From positions 1-15,989 of the forward strand of contig JAFKLV010000290.1 in assembly GCA_017304125.1 (NCBI GenBank): DNA of 15,989 nucleotides. Reading direction: 5' to 3'. Under the pieces are notes generated by a model, which was not told the origin of the DNA, did no database searches, and worked only from the letters and a program-made list of their open reading frames with translations. The translations under genes were made by a program, and so were the position numbers. Of this stretch, positions 1-7,084 are shown piece after piece. Source of the DNA: Sphingomonadales bacterium. GTDB lineage: Bacteria > Pseudomonadota > Alphaproteobacteria > Sphingomonadales > Sphingomonadaceae. Positions within the stretch are counted from its first letter, which is position 1. Each line of letters opens with the position of its first letter.

Positions 1-135
1 ACCGAGCTTGACCGCCGCGCAGCTCGCCGCACGCTAATGGAAGAGATAAGCGCAATCGCGAGCGCCAGAGCGACGCCGGGGCCTACGGCAGCGCGAAGCC
101 AAGACTTTCTGTACGGCGATGATCGCGAGGACTGA
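1..135 (+). CDS. C-terminal fragment of a probable VapB-like antitoxin (partial)
   Basis: An open frame enters from the left edge and ends at TGA 133-135, giving the last 44 codons of a protein. The visible tail is rich in Arg and Ala and ends with SQDFLYGDDRED. This resembles the C-terminal tail of some VapB-type antitoxins, which wrap around a PIN-domain toxin and often end in a short acidic LYDE-like stretch. Codon use differs from the neighbours: ATA, CTA and AGA all occur within 44 codons, while most other genes here use G/C-ending codons. That would fit a horizontally acquired toxin-antitoxin gene. No PIN toxin follows; after the stop come about 30 bases and then the end of the opposite-strand glutathione S-transferase. 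The assignment rests on a short tail only, and the frame could be unrelated or non-coding. Confidence 0.4.
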   Translation, partial: TELDRRAARRTLMEEISAIASARATPGPTAARSQDFLYGDDRED

Positions 136-165
136 TTTTTCGCGAACTGACGTGGAAAGCGTCCT

Positions 166-783
166 TTAATCCCCCATCACCAAATGCCGCGGCAGCGCCG
201 CGACGCGTGCCAGCCACGCTTCCACCGCCGGATAGCGTGACAGATCGAACCCGCCCTCACCCGCGACATGGGTATAGGCGTAGAGCGCGATATCGGCGAG
301 CGTGAAGCGCCCCGCGGCAAACCAGTCGGTGCGCGCGAGATGCGTGTCCATCAGCGCCAGCGCGTCATGCCCTGCGGCCTCCTTGGCGGGCAGCGCGGCG
401 CGTTGCGCCTCGCTCAGCTGCGCCTCGCCGATGAAGGCGCGCCAGAAGCGCAGCGTCGCGATATTGGGCTCGTGATTATATTGCTCCCAGAACATCCAGC
501 GCAGCATGTCGGCATGATCGAAACGGTCGCGCGGGATCAGCGCCGAGCCATGCGCGAGATAGACGCACGCGGCACCGCTCTCGGGCAGATAATCGTCCCC
601 CGCCTGCAGCACCGGGATGCGCCCGTTCGCGCTGACCTCCGACAGAAACGCCGCGGTGCGCGTCTCCCCGCGCATGATGTCATAGCCGCGGCGCTCGAGC
701 GGGATGCCGAGATGCGCCGCGACGAGGCGGATCTTGTAGCAATTGCCCGACGGGGCATATTCGTGGAGGATCAGGGCGCTCAT
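166..783 (-). CDS. Glutathione S-transferase family protein
   Basis: This 205-residue protein has the usual length and two-domain layout of cytosolic glutathione S-transferases. An N-terminal thioredoxin-like domain (about residues 1-78) includes HEYAPSGNCYKIRL, a conserved cis-Pro turn (GRIPVL) and the glutathione-contacting PESGA segment. An all-helical C-terminal domain (about 85-200) contains the FTLADIALYAYTH stretch typical of the family. Such enzymes conjugate glutathione to electrophiles or act as thiol reductases or isomerases in the cytosol; the substrate cannot be read from sequence. I chose ATG at 783 over an in-frame TTG two codons upstream, because a GGCAGGG stretch sits about 8 bases before it. 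It lies 67 nt downstream of the quinone oxidoreductase on the same strand, so the two may be co-transcribed and share a role in electrophile or quinone detoxification. Confidence 0.93.
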   Translation of the reverse strand: MSALILHEYAPSGNCYKIRLVAAHLGIPLERRGYDIMRGETRTAAFLSEVSANGRIPVLQAGDDYLPESGAACVYLAHGSALIPRDRFDHADMLRWMFWEQYNHEPNIATLRFWRAFIGEAQLSEAQRAALPAKEAAGHDALALMDTHLARTDWFAAGRFTLADIALYAYTHVAGEGGFDLSRYPAVEAWLARVAALPRHLVMGD

Positions 784-822
784 CGCCAAACCCTGCCGCG
801 CGCCGGCGCCCCGCGCAAACGA

Positions 823-852
823 AAGCCGCCGCGCGGATGAAAAGCGCGGCTT
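823..852 (-). terminator. Weak imperfect hairpin after the quinone oxidoreductase
   Basis: Read on the minus strand, AAGCCGCGC (overlapping the oxidoreductase stop codon) can pair with a downstream GCGC...GGCTT segment that has a 3-nt bulge. It is followed by TTCGTTT rather than a clean U run. It may attenuate transcription between the oxidoreductase and glutathione S-transferase genes, but the stem is imperfect and this is a weak call. Confidence 0.25.
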
Positions 853-1855
853 ATGCGTGCATCGTCAGCACGATCTTGCCGACATGATCCCCCGCCTCCA
901 TCCGGCGATGCGCCTCGGCGGCCTCCGCCAGCGGATAGGTGCGGTCGATCACCGGGCGCAGCCGGCCGCCCTCGACATAGGGCCACACCGTGCGCCGCAA
1001 TTCCTCCGCCACCAGCGCCTTGAACCCGGTCGAGCGCGGGCGCAGCGTCGAGCCGGTCAGCGTCAGCCGGCGCCGCATGATCTCGAAGATCGGGATCGTC
1101 GCGACCGGCCCGGCCTGGATCGCGATCGAGACGTGGCGGCCGTCGTCCGCCAGGCACTTCATGTTGCGCGGGACATAATCGCCCCCGACCATGTCGAGCA
1201 CCGCCGCGACGCCCTTGCCCGCGGTGATCTCCTTGACCCGCTCGACGAAATCCTCGCTGCGATAATTGATCGCGTGATCGGCGCCGAGCTTCTTCGCCGC
1301 CGCGACCTTGTCGTCCGATCCGGCGGTGACGATGATTTCCAGCCCGAAGATATTGGCCAGCGCGATCGCCATCGTCCCGATCCCGCTGGTGCCGCCGTGG
1401 ACCAGCACGACATCGCCCTCCACCGCGAAGGCGCGCTCGAACAAATTGGTCCACACGGTGAACAAAGTCTCGGGGATCGCCGCCGCCTCGATCATCGTGA
1501 CGACCTCGGGCACCGGCAGGCACAGCCCGGCATCGGCGACGGCATATTGGGCATAGCCGCCCCCGGCGACCAGTGCGCAGACGCGCTGCCCGAGCAGCGC
1601 CTCGTCCACCCCCGCGCCCAGCGCGACGATCGTGCCCGACAGCTCCAGCCCGGGGATCGACGGCGCGCCCGGCGGCGGCGGATACGCGCCGAGCCGCTGC
1701 ACCACATCGGGCCGGTTGACCCCGGCGGCGGCGACGCGGAGCAACACCTCGCCCGCCGCCGGCCGCGGCACCGCGCGCTCGACCGGCACCAGCACCTCCG
1801 GCCCGCCGGGCGAATCGGGATCGATCGCGATCATCGTCGCCGGAATCTCGGTCAT
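851..1855 (-). CDS. NAD(P)H quinone oxidoreductase, PIG3 family
   Basis: This 334-residue protein of the zinc-independent medium-chain dehydrogenase/reductase family is closest to the PIG3-type quinone oxidoreductases, which use NADPH to reduce quinones. The N-terminal GroES-like domain contains GVNRPDVVQRLGAYPPPPGAPSIPGLE, a signature of the PIG3 group. The Rossmann domain carries the nucleotide-binding turn HGGTSGIGT near residue 150, and then AGSDDKVAAAKKLGADHAINY. No structural zinc cysteine cluster is seen, as expected. The same frame stays open far upstream, antisense to clpA, so the start must be chosen. ATG 1855 is preceded by AGGGGG about 9 bases upstream and gives the expected family length; ATG 1834 is a less likely alternative. 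It is divergent from the DUF1192 gene across 64 bp and followed by a glutathione S-transferase. Confidence 0.94.
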   Translation of the reverse strand: MTEIPATMIAIDPDSPGGPEVLVPVERAVPRPAAGEVLLRVAAAGVNRPDVVQRLGAYPPPPGAPSIPGLELSGTIVALGAGVDEALLGQRVCALVAGGGYAQYAVADAGLCLPVPEVVTMIEAAAIPETLFTVWTNLFERAFAVEGDVVLVHGGTSGIGTMAIALANIFGLEIIVTAGSDDKVAAAKKLGADHAINYRSEDFVERVKEITAGKGVAAVLDMVGGDYVPRNMKCLADDGRHVSIAIQAGPVATIPIFEIMRRRLTLTGSTLRPRSTGFKALVAEELRRTVWPYVEGGRLRPVIDRTYPLAEAAEAHRRMEAGDHVGKIVLTMHA

Positions 1856-1880
1856 CAGTCTCAACCCCCTGTTCGGGTTC

Positions 1881-1909
1881 CTTATTGACTTCGCTCCTGG
1901 AGGGGTCAA
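1881..1909 (-). promoter_or_regulatory. Candidate promoter of the quinone oxidoreductase
   Basis: On the minus strand, TTGACC (1909-1904) is separated by 17 bases from AATAAG (1886-1881), a housekeeping-sigma-like arrangement. It lies just upstream of the AGGGGG ribosome binding site and ATG at 1855. The -10 match is only moderate. Confidence 0.4.
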
Positions 1910-1919
1910 CGTTCCAGCT

Positions 1920-2117
1920 GTGGACCTAGACGATATCCTTGGCCCCCGGCCCGACGATCCGCTGACCGCGCTGCTGCGCGAGGATCTCGACCGCCTCTCG
2001 ATGGCGGAGCTGGAGGCACGCGTCACCGCATTGGAGGGCGAAATCGCGCGGTGCCGCGCGAAAATCTCGGGCGCCGTTAACCACCGCGCAAGCGCCGAAG
2101 CTCTATTCAAGCGATGA
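1920..2117 (+). CDS. DUF1192 family small protein
   Basis: This is a 65-residue acidic protein starting at GTG 1920. It opens with VDLDDILGPRPDDPLT and continues with LSMAELEARVTALEGEIARCR, a short heptad-like helix, then ends in NHRASAEALFKR. This matches the DUF1192 family as I know it: short alphaproteobacterial proteins of unknown function with a conserved Asp-Asp-Pro N-terminus and a coiled-coil-like segment. The GTG start is inferred from the family N-terminus. A GGAGGGG stretch lies upstream but about 15 bases away, longer than usual. The gene is divergent from the quinone oxidoreductase and followed 128 bp later by clpA on the same strand, with a strong hairpin between them. The function is unknown. 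Confidence 0.85.
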   Translation: MDLDDILGPRPDDPLTALLREDLDRLSMAELEARVTALEGEIARCRAKISGAVNHRASAEALFKR

Positions 2118-2170
2118 GCGCTGGCGCACCGGGTCGGCGCGTTGCTTCCGGTGCGGAAGGCCCCAGCGCT
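2117..2170 (+). promoter_or_regulatory. Two-part hairpin between the DUF1192 gene and clpA
   Basis: AGCGCTGG (2117-2124) pairs perfectly with CCAGCGCT (2163-2170), and the adjoining CGCACCGG (2125-2132) pairs with CCGGTGCG (2148-2155). This makes a 16-bp GC-rich stem with a 7-nt bulge on the 3' side and a 15-nt loop. It starts on the last base of the DUF1192 stop codon and has no T tract after it. It could be a Rho-dependent or 3'-end stabilising structure for DUF1192, or part of the clpA leader. Confidence 0.55.
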
Positions 2171-2245
2171 TGATGCGAGGCCCCACCCTCCCGACATATC
2201 AGGCAAGGGGTCGCGCATGTGTCGCGGCCCGTCAGGAGTAACGTA

Positions 2246-4561
2246 ATGCCATCCTTTGCCAGCGCCCTCGAAACCACGCTGCACAAAGCGCTCGAGGCCG
2301 CATCCTCCCGCCGGCACGAATATGCGACGCTGGAGCATTTGCTCCTCGCGCTGATCGACGATGAGCACGCCAGCCAGGTGATGGCGGCCTGCGGTGTCGA
2401 TCTGGGCGAGCTCAAGTCCACCGTCGCGCATTACCTTGATACCGAGCTTGGCGCGCTCAAGGTCGAGGCCGCGACCGATCCCTCGCCGACCAGCGGTTTC
2501 CAGCGCGTCGTCCAGCGCGCGATCCTCCACGTCCAGTCCTCGGGCCGCGACGAGGTGACCGGCGCCAATGTGCTCGTCGCCTTGTTCTCGGAGCGCGAGA
2601 GCTATGCGGTCTATTTCCTCCAGCAGCAGGACATGAGCCGGCTCGATGCGGTGAGCTTCATCAGCCACGGCGTCGGCAAGGGCTCGGCTGCGGCCGAGGC
2701 AACCCCGCCGCGCGGCGCCGAGGAAGAGAAGAAGGAAAAGATCGAGCCCAAGCAGGAGGGCGAAAGCGCGCTCAAGCAGTTCACCGTCGATCTCAACGAG
2801 AAGGCGAAGAACGGCAAGGTCGATCCGCTGATCGGCCGCGGGCCGGAGGTCGATCGCACGGTGCAGATCCTGTGCCGCCGCTCGAAGAACAACCCGCTCT
2901 ATGTGGGCGATCCCGGCGTCGGCAAGACCGCGATCGCCGCGGGCCTCGCGCGCAAGATCGTCGAGGGCGACGTGCCCGACGTGCTCAAGCCCGCCGTCAT
3001 CTATTCGCTCGATATGGGCGCGCTGCTCGCCGGCACGCGCTATCGCGGCGATTTCGAGGAGCGGCTGAAGCAGGTCGTCAACGAGCTGGAAAAGCTGCCC
3101 GACGCGATCCTGTTCATCGACGAGATCCACACCGTGATCGGCGCCGGGGCCACCTCTGGCGGGGCGATGGACGCGTCCAACCTCCTCAAGCCCGCGCTGT
3201 CGGGCGGGACGATCCGTTGCATCGGCTCGACCACCTATAAGGAGTTCCGCAACCACTTCGAAAAGGATCGCGCGCTGCTGCGCCGGTTCCAGAAGATCGA
3301 CGTCAACGAGCCGACGATCGAGGATACGATCAAGATCCTCGCCGGGCTGCGCTCCGCCTTCGAGAATCATCATAGCGTGAAATACACGCCGGATGCGATC
3401 AAGTCGGCGGTCGAGCTGTCGGCGCGCTACATCAACGACCGCAAGCTGCCCGACAAGGCGATCGACGTGATCGACGAGGTCGGCGCGATGCAGATGCTGG
3501 TGCCGCCGTCGAAGCGCAAGAAGACGATCACCCCGAAGGAAATCGAGGCGGTGATCGCGACGATGGCGCGCATCCCGCCGAAGACGGTCAGCACCGACGA
3601 CAAGAAGGTGCTGGAAACGCTCGACACCGATCTCAAGCGGGTGGTGTTCGGCCAGAACAAGGCGATCGAGAATCTGTCCTCGGCGATCAAGCTCAGCCGT
3701 GCCGGCCTGCGCGATCCCGAAAAGCCGATCGGCTGCTATCTGTTCACCGGCCCGACCGGCGTCGGCAAGACCGAGGTGGCGAAGCAGCTCGCCTCGATCC
3801 TCGGCATCCCGCTCCAGCGTTTCGACATGTCCGAATATATGGAGCGCCATTCGGTCAGCCGGCTGATCGGCGCCCCCCCGGGCTATGTCGGCTATGATCA
3901 GGGCGGCCTGCTCACCGACGCGGTCGACCAGAACCCGCACGCCGTGCTGCTGCTCGACGAAATCGAAAAGGCGCACCCGGATCTTTACAACATTCTGTTG
4001 CAGGTGATGGACAACGGCAAGCTCACCGATCACCACGGCAAGACGGTCGATTTCAGGAACGTCATCCTGATCATGACCACCAATGCCGGGGCGAGCGACA
4101 TGGCGCGCGAGACTCTGGGCTTCGGCAACCTCACCCGCGAGGGCGAGGACGAGCAGGCGGTGCAACGCATGTTCACGCCGGAATTCCGCAACCGGCTCGA
4201 TGCGGTGGTGCCGTTCGGCTACCTCCCGCCAGAGGTGGTCGCGCGGGTGGTGGACAAGTTCATCCTCCAGCTCGAACTCCAGCTCGCCGACCGCGATGTC
4301 CACATCAAGCTCGACGATGCGGCGCGCCAGTGGCTGACCGACAAGGGCTATGACAAGCTGTATGGCGCGCGGCCGATGAGCCGGCTGATCCAGGAGAAGA
4401 TCAAGCAGCCGCTCGCCGAGGAATTGCTGTTCGGCAAGCTCGTCCACGGCGGCGAGGTGACGGTGAAGCTCAAGGATGGCGCCTTGTCGTTCGAGATCGT
4501 CCCCGCCGCGCCGAAGAAGCCGCGCAAGAAGGGCGGCAAGGCGGAGCCGGTGAAGGCCTGA
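2246..4561 (+). CDS. clpA: ATP-dependent Clp protease ATP-binding subunit ClpA
   Basis: This 771-residue AAA+ unfoldase feeds substrates to the ClpP peptidase in the cytosol. In order it has an N-terminal Clp N repeat domain that binds ClpS (about 1-145), a charged Glu/Lys linker (about 150-185), a first AAA+ module with Walker A GDPGVGKT (221-228) and Walker B ILFIDE (288-293), and a second module with Walker A GPTGVGKT (502-509) and Walker B VLLLDE (567-572). The ClpP-docking loop reads LGF (624-626), where E. coli has IGL. The absence of the long middle coiled-coil of ClpB confirms ClpA. ATG 2246 is chosen over upstream in-frame starts because AGGAG sits 7 bases before it and MPSFASALE matches the family N-terminus. 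clpS, often just upstream of clpA, is not in this window. The C-terminus is a Lys-rich tail. Confidence 0.98.
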   Translation: MPSFASALETTLHKALEAASSRRHEYATLEHLLLALIDDEHASQVMAACGVDLGELKSTVAHYLDTELGALKVEAATDPSPTSGFQRVVQRAILHVQSSGRDEVTGANVLVALFSERESYAVYFLQQQDMSRLDAVSFISHGVGKGSAAAEATPPRGAEEEKKEKIEPKQEGESALKQFTVDLNEKAKNGKVDPLIGRGPEVDRTVQILCRRSKNNPLYVGDPGVGKTAIAAGLARKIVEGDVPDVLKPAVIYSLDMGALLAGTRYRGDFEERLKQVVNELEKLPDAILFIDEIHTVIGAGATSGGAMDASNLLKPALSGGTIRCIGSTTYKEFRNHFEKDRALLRRFQKIDVNEPTIEDTIKILAGLRSAFENHHSVKYTPDAIKSAVELSARYINDRKLPDKAIDVIDEVGAMQMLVPPSKRKKTITPKEIEAVIATMARIPPKTVSTDDKKVLETLDTDLKRVVFGQNKAIENLSSAIKLSRAGLRDPEKPIGCYLFTGPTGVGKTEVAKQLASILGIPLQRFDMSEYMERHSVSRLIGAPPGYVGYDQGGLLTDAVDQNPHAVLLLDEIEKAHPDLYNILLQVMDNGKLTDHHGKTVDFRNVILIMTTNAGASDMARETLGFGNLTREGEDEQAVQRMFTPEFRNRLDAVVPFGYLPPEVVARVVDKFILQLELQLADRDVHIKLDDAARQWLTDKGYDKLYGARPMSRLIQEKIKQPLAEELLFGKLVHGGEVTVKLKDGALSFEIVPAAPKKPRKKGGKAEPVKA

Positions 4562-4584
4562 GCGACCGATTGATTGACTAATGC

Positions 4585-4621
4585 CGGCGGCGCCTCCCCC
4601 AACGAGGCGCCGCCGTTTTTT
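4585..4621 (+). terminator. Intrinsic terminator of clpA
   Basis: A perfect 12-bp stem, CGGCGGCGCCTC (4585-4596) with GAGGCGCCGCCG (4604-4615), and a 7-nt loop are followed by six T residues (4616-4621). It starts 24 bases after the clpA stop. This is the clearest intrinsic terminator in the window. Confidence 0.93.
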
Positions 4622-4646
4622 GTGCGGCAACCGATCAAATAAACCA

Positions 4647-4756
4647 CCGTCACCCCGGCCTTGAGCCGGGGTCCATCGGGAGGCAGGCGCGGAGCAAGAG
4701 GCTCGAGCCGCAGAGTCTGCGGCACGATGGACCCCGGCTCAAGGCCAGGGTGACGG
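4647..4756. repeat. Long palindromic intergenic repeat (REP/BIME-like)
   Basis: Two 32-base arms (4647-4678 and 4725-4756) are inverted copies of each other with 31 of 32 matching bases, enclosing 46 bases. Each arm is itself a hairpin (ACCCCGGC, loop CTTGA, GCCGGGGT; the distal copy has one mismatch). The interior holds two more dyads, GGCTCGAGCC and CCGCAGAGTCTGCGG. This is the architecture of a bacterial interspersed mosaic element. It occupies most of the 314-bp gap between clpA and the diguanylate cyclase gene; I see no gene in that gap. Confidence 0.85.
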
Positions 4757-4803
4757 AGTGCGTTGGGCGGGCGGCTCGATCGCTCCGACCGCCCGCTAAC
4801 TCG

Positions 4804-4840
4804 TTACAACTTTGTAAGAAATAACTTTCGACCGCATTAA
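4804..4840 (+). promoter_or_regulatory. AT-rich dyad and candidate promoter of the diguanylate cyclase
   Basis: TTACAA-CT-TTGTAA (4804-4817) is a 6-bp inverted repeat in an AT-rich island. Its right half, TTGTAA (4812-4817), lies exactly 17 bases before CATTAA (4835-4840). This gives a housekeeping-like -35/-10 pair with a start site about 30 bases before ATG 4876. A protein binding the dyad would cover the -35 element. Both readings are inference from pattern alone. Confidence 0.4.
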
Positions 4841-4875
4841 CGATCTGTTGGCCCGGCGTCGCTAGAGCAGCGTTC

Positions 4876-6552
4876 ATGCCCGCTCGTTCCGCGTTCAGAA
4901 TCGTCTATCGGGCGTTGCTCGCGCTCATCGCGATTCTCGGCGCCGTCCCGGCATTCGCGCAAAACGGGCTGGTCGGGCAGAACGTCCCGATCTGCATCGC
5001 CCCCGCCCAACCCGGCGACACCCCGGCGGCGATGCTCCGCGCCGACCGGCGCTACGATTGCACCCGGCCGCAGACCGCGTTCGGCGCCGGCGATTTCTGG
5101 GTGCGCTCCGCCCCGCTGTCGACGCGCGCCTGGGCCGTGCGCAGCGGCAGTCTGTGGCAGGACGAAGCGACGCTCTACATCGTCTATGGCGACGGCGTGG
5201 TGCTGAGCCAGCGCATGAACGGCCATGACGCGACCCGCGCGATCCGGCTCGGCGCGATCTTCGAGCGCGCGCTGCCGGCGCGCGCCGCGCCGGTGACGCG
5301 GCTGATGTGGCATGTCCGCGGCGCGGCCAATCTGCGCGGCATCGTCCTCGCCCCGCATCTCGCCACCCCGAGCGAGAGCGTGCGGTCCGACATGCTGCTC
5401 GGCGCGCTGTACAGCGCGTTCGGCGGGCTGTGCCTCGCCTTGCTGGTCTACAACCTCGCTTTGTGGGGCGCGCTGCGCCACCGCTTCCAGCTCGCTTATT
5501 GCGCGATGGTCGCCGGGCTGATGCTCTATGCCTTCTCGTCGTCGGGGGCGATGGCCTGGGTATTCCCGAACCTCGCCAACAACGATCGGCTGCGCATCAA
5601 TTATGCGATGCTGTCGATCGCGGCGATATGCGCGCTGGCCTTTGCGCGCAGCTTCTTCGGCGGGGAGGTGTTCAAGGGCCGGCTGGCGCGCGCATCGGAT
5701 CTCGTCGTCGGGCTGCTGGTGGTCGCCGCGGCGGGGGTGGTCGTGCTCGCCCCGTGGCGCATCGGCCTGCTCGACCGCATCTATGCCGTCAGTTTCGTCG
5801 CATTGATCGCATTGGTGCCCCTGATCCTGTGGCGCGCGTGGAACGATCGCAGCAACTATCTGTGGATCTACACGATTTCCTGGGCGGCCCCGGTCGTGCT
5901 GGCGGGGATGCGCGCAGCGGGCAATTTCCATTTGCTCGGCTGGAGCTTCCTGCTCGACAATTCGACGATCCTGTCGATGACGATCGAGGCGACGATCTCC
6001 AGCCTCGCGATCGCCTATCGCTTCCGGCTGATCGCCGCCGAGCGCGACGAGGCGCGCGAACAGGAAATCGCCGCCCGGCTGCTCGCCGATGCCGATCCGC
6101 TGACCGGGCTGCTCAACCGCCGCGGCTTCCTGCGCACCGCGATCGGGCGCGACCGGCCGCATCTGCTGGTGCTGGCCGATATCGATCACTTCAAGCTGGT
6201 CAACGACACGCTCGGCCACGATGGCGGCGACGAGGTGTTGCGGATCGTCGCCCGTGCCCTGCGCGCCGCGGCGCCGCCCGATGCCTTGGTCGCCCGGCTC
6301 GGTGGCGAGGAATTCGCGCTGCTGGTGCCCGATCGCGGCCACGATCTCGCCGGCGACGTGCTCGCGCGGGTCCGCACCGAGCGGATGCCGTTCGACATTT
6401 CGGTCACCGTATCGCTCGGCACCTGTTGCGGCCCGATCACCAGCGAAGACGATTGGAAAACGCTCTATCGCCATGCCGATCAGGCGCTGTTCGCCGCCAA
6501 GGCGGCCGGGCGCGATCGCGTGCGCCACGCTACCACGCCGATCGCCGCCTGA
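4876..6552 (+). CDS. Membrane diguanylate cyclase with 7TMR-DISM sensor and GGDEF domain
   Basis: This 558-residue inner-membrane protein should make cyclic di-GMP from two GTP. It has a signal peptide (cleavage likely after AFA-28) and a periplasmic region (about 29-170) resembling the 7TMR-DISM extracellular sensory domain. A block of seven or so hydrophobic helices follows (about 173-385), then a short Glu/Ala-rich linker helix and a GGDEF domain. The catalytic domain has DPLTGLLNRR (407-416), the metal and GTP-binding DIDHFKLVND (435-444) and an intact GGEEF (476-480), so it should be active. The RxxD inhibitory site expected five residues before GGEEF is missing; Pro and Ala occupy those positions. 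There is no EAL domain. The start has only a weak ribosome binding site but gives a good signal peptide. The ligand is unknown. Confidence 0.94.
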   Translation: MPARSAFRIVYRALLALIAILGAVPAFAQNGLVGQNVPICIAPAQPGDTPAAMLRADRRYDCTRPQTAFGAGDFWVRSAPLSTRAWAVRSGSLWQDEATLYIVYGDGVVLSQRMNGHDATRAIRLGAIFERALPARAAPVTRLMWHVRGAANLRGIVLAPHLATPSESVRSDMLLGALYSAFGGLCLALLVYNLALWGALRHRFQLAYCAMVAGLMLYAFSSSGAMAWVFPNLANNDRLRINYAMLSIAAICALAFARSFFGGEVFKGRLARASDLVVGLLVVAAAGVVVLAPWRIGLLDRIYAVSFVALIALVPLILWRAWNDRSNYLWIYTISWAAPVVLAGMRAAGNFHLLGWSFLLDNSTILSMTIEATISSLAIAYRFRLIAAERDEAREQEIAARLLADADPLTGLLNRRGFLRTAIGRDRPHLLVLADIDHFKLVNDTLGHDGGDEVLRIVARALRAAAPPDALVARLGGEEFALLVPDRGHDLAGDVLARVRTERMPFDISVTVSLGTCCGPITSEDDWKTLYRHADQALFAAKAAGRDRVRHATTPIAA

Positions 6553-6590
6553 CTCTTCCCACCCGCCCGCACATCGGGTAAAGTGCCGCC

Positions 6591-6785
6591 ATGCAACGCC
6601 GCCGCGCCGCCTTCTTTCTTGCCATCGTGCTGGCGCTGGCCGTGGCGACCGAGCGCCGCCCGCTGATCACCGTGAATCTGCCGAGCGAGTCGCCGATTGC
6701 CACCAACCGGCCGGCAGCGCAGGCGACGCTCAACCTCGGCGTGATCGGCCTGTCGCTGCTGCTGCACTGGAACCGCGGGCGCTAA
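6591..6785 (+). CDS. Small hypothetical membrane protein
   Basis: A 64-residue ORF has two hydrophobic stretches, FFLAIVLALAVA near the N-terminus and LNLGVIGLSLLLHW near the C-terminus. They are joined by a polar, Pro-rich segment (RRPLITVNLPSESPIATN). A positively charged MQRRRA start suggests the N-terminus stays in the cytoplasm. It fills the space between the diguanylate cyclase and xseB in the same orientation, and its composition suits a real small inner-membrane protein. I do not recognise a family with certainty. The ribosome binding site is weak (GGGTAAAG about 8 bases upstream). It may be co-transcribed with the diguanylate cyclase, 38 bases upstream. Confidence 0.55.
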   Translation: MQRRRAAFFLAIVLALAVATERRPLITVNLPSESPIATNRPAAQATLNLGVIGLSLLLHWNRGR

Positions 6786-6832
6786 CCGCCCGCCTGCTTG
6801 CCCTTTGACAGCCCCTGCCGCATAGCGCGCTC

Positions 6833-7084
6833 ATGGCGTCAAACCCCGAGGAAAATACAATCGCTTCGATGACGTTCGAGGCCGCGCTGCGCGAGCTGGA
6901 GACGATCGTCCACAAGCTCGAATCCGGCGAAACCCCGCTCGCCGAGGCAATCGACCTGTACGAGCGCGGCAACGCGCTGCGCGCGCGCTGTGCGGAGCGG
7001 CTCGATGCGGCGCAGGCCCGGATCGAGGCGATCCGGCTCGATGCGGACGGCCGCGCCACCACCACGCCGTTCAACGCCGGATGA
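6833..7084 (+). CDS. xseB: Exodeoxyribonuclease VII small subunit
   Basis: This 83-residue protein is the small subunit of exonuclease VII, which with XseA degrades single-stranded DNA from both ends in the cytosol. The family core is clear: MTFEAALRELETIVHKLESGETPLAEAIDLYERGNALRARCAERLDAAQARIE, two long helices with the conserved LE.IV..LE.G...L..ai..YE.G pattern. The length is normal. ATG 6833 gives the usual short extension before the core, but no good ribosome binding site precedes it. ATG 6869, 14 bases after GAGGAA, is a possible alternative. TTGACA at 6805-6810 resembles a -35 box, but I see no -10 at proper spacing. Its stop overlaps the ispA start in ATGA, so the two are translationally coupled, a common arrangement. 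xseA is not in the window. Confidence 0.95.
   Translation: MASNPEENTIASMTFEAALRELETIVHKLESGETPLAEAIDLYERGNALRARCAERLDAAQARIEAIRLDADGRATTTPFNAG

Noticed and set aside
743..1888. 381-codon plus-strand frame opposite the quinone oxidoreductase.
   Set aside because: His/Arg/Asp-rich shadow composition without motifs; the minus strand encodes an intact enzyme.
1856..4630. Very long minus-strand open frame antisense to clpA, continuous with the quinone oxidoreductase (over 1200 codons in total).
   Set aside because: It mirrors the codon periodicity of clpA, has the low-complexity His/Arg/Asp/Leu-rich composition of an antisense shadow, and the oxidoreductase has its own start and ribosome binding site at 1855.
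4647..4756. The long inverted repeat as a CRISPR unit or insertion-sequence end.
   Set aside because: There is one inverted pair only, no spacer series, no transposase between or beside the arms, and no target duplication was seen.
4837..6528. 563-codon minus-strand frame opposite the diguanylate cyclase.
   Set aside because: It is rich in Arg, Gln, His and Asp with no recognisable domain, while the plus strand encodes a clear GGDEF protein; typical shadow in GC-rich DNA.
6805..6810. TTGACA as the -35 of a dedicated xseB promoter.
   Set aside because: It is a perfect -35 hexamer, but nothing resembling a -10 lies 16-18 bases downstream, and that position would overlap the start codon.
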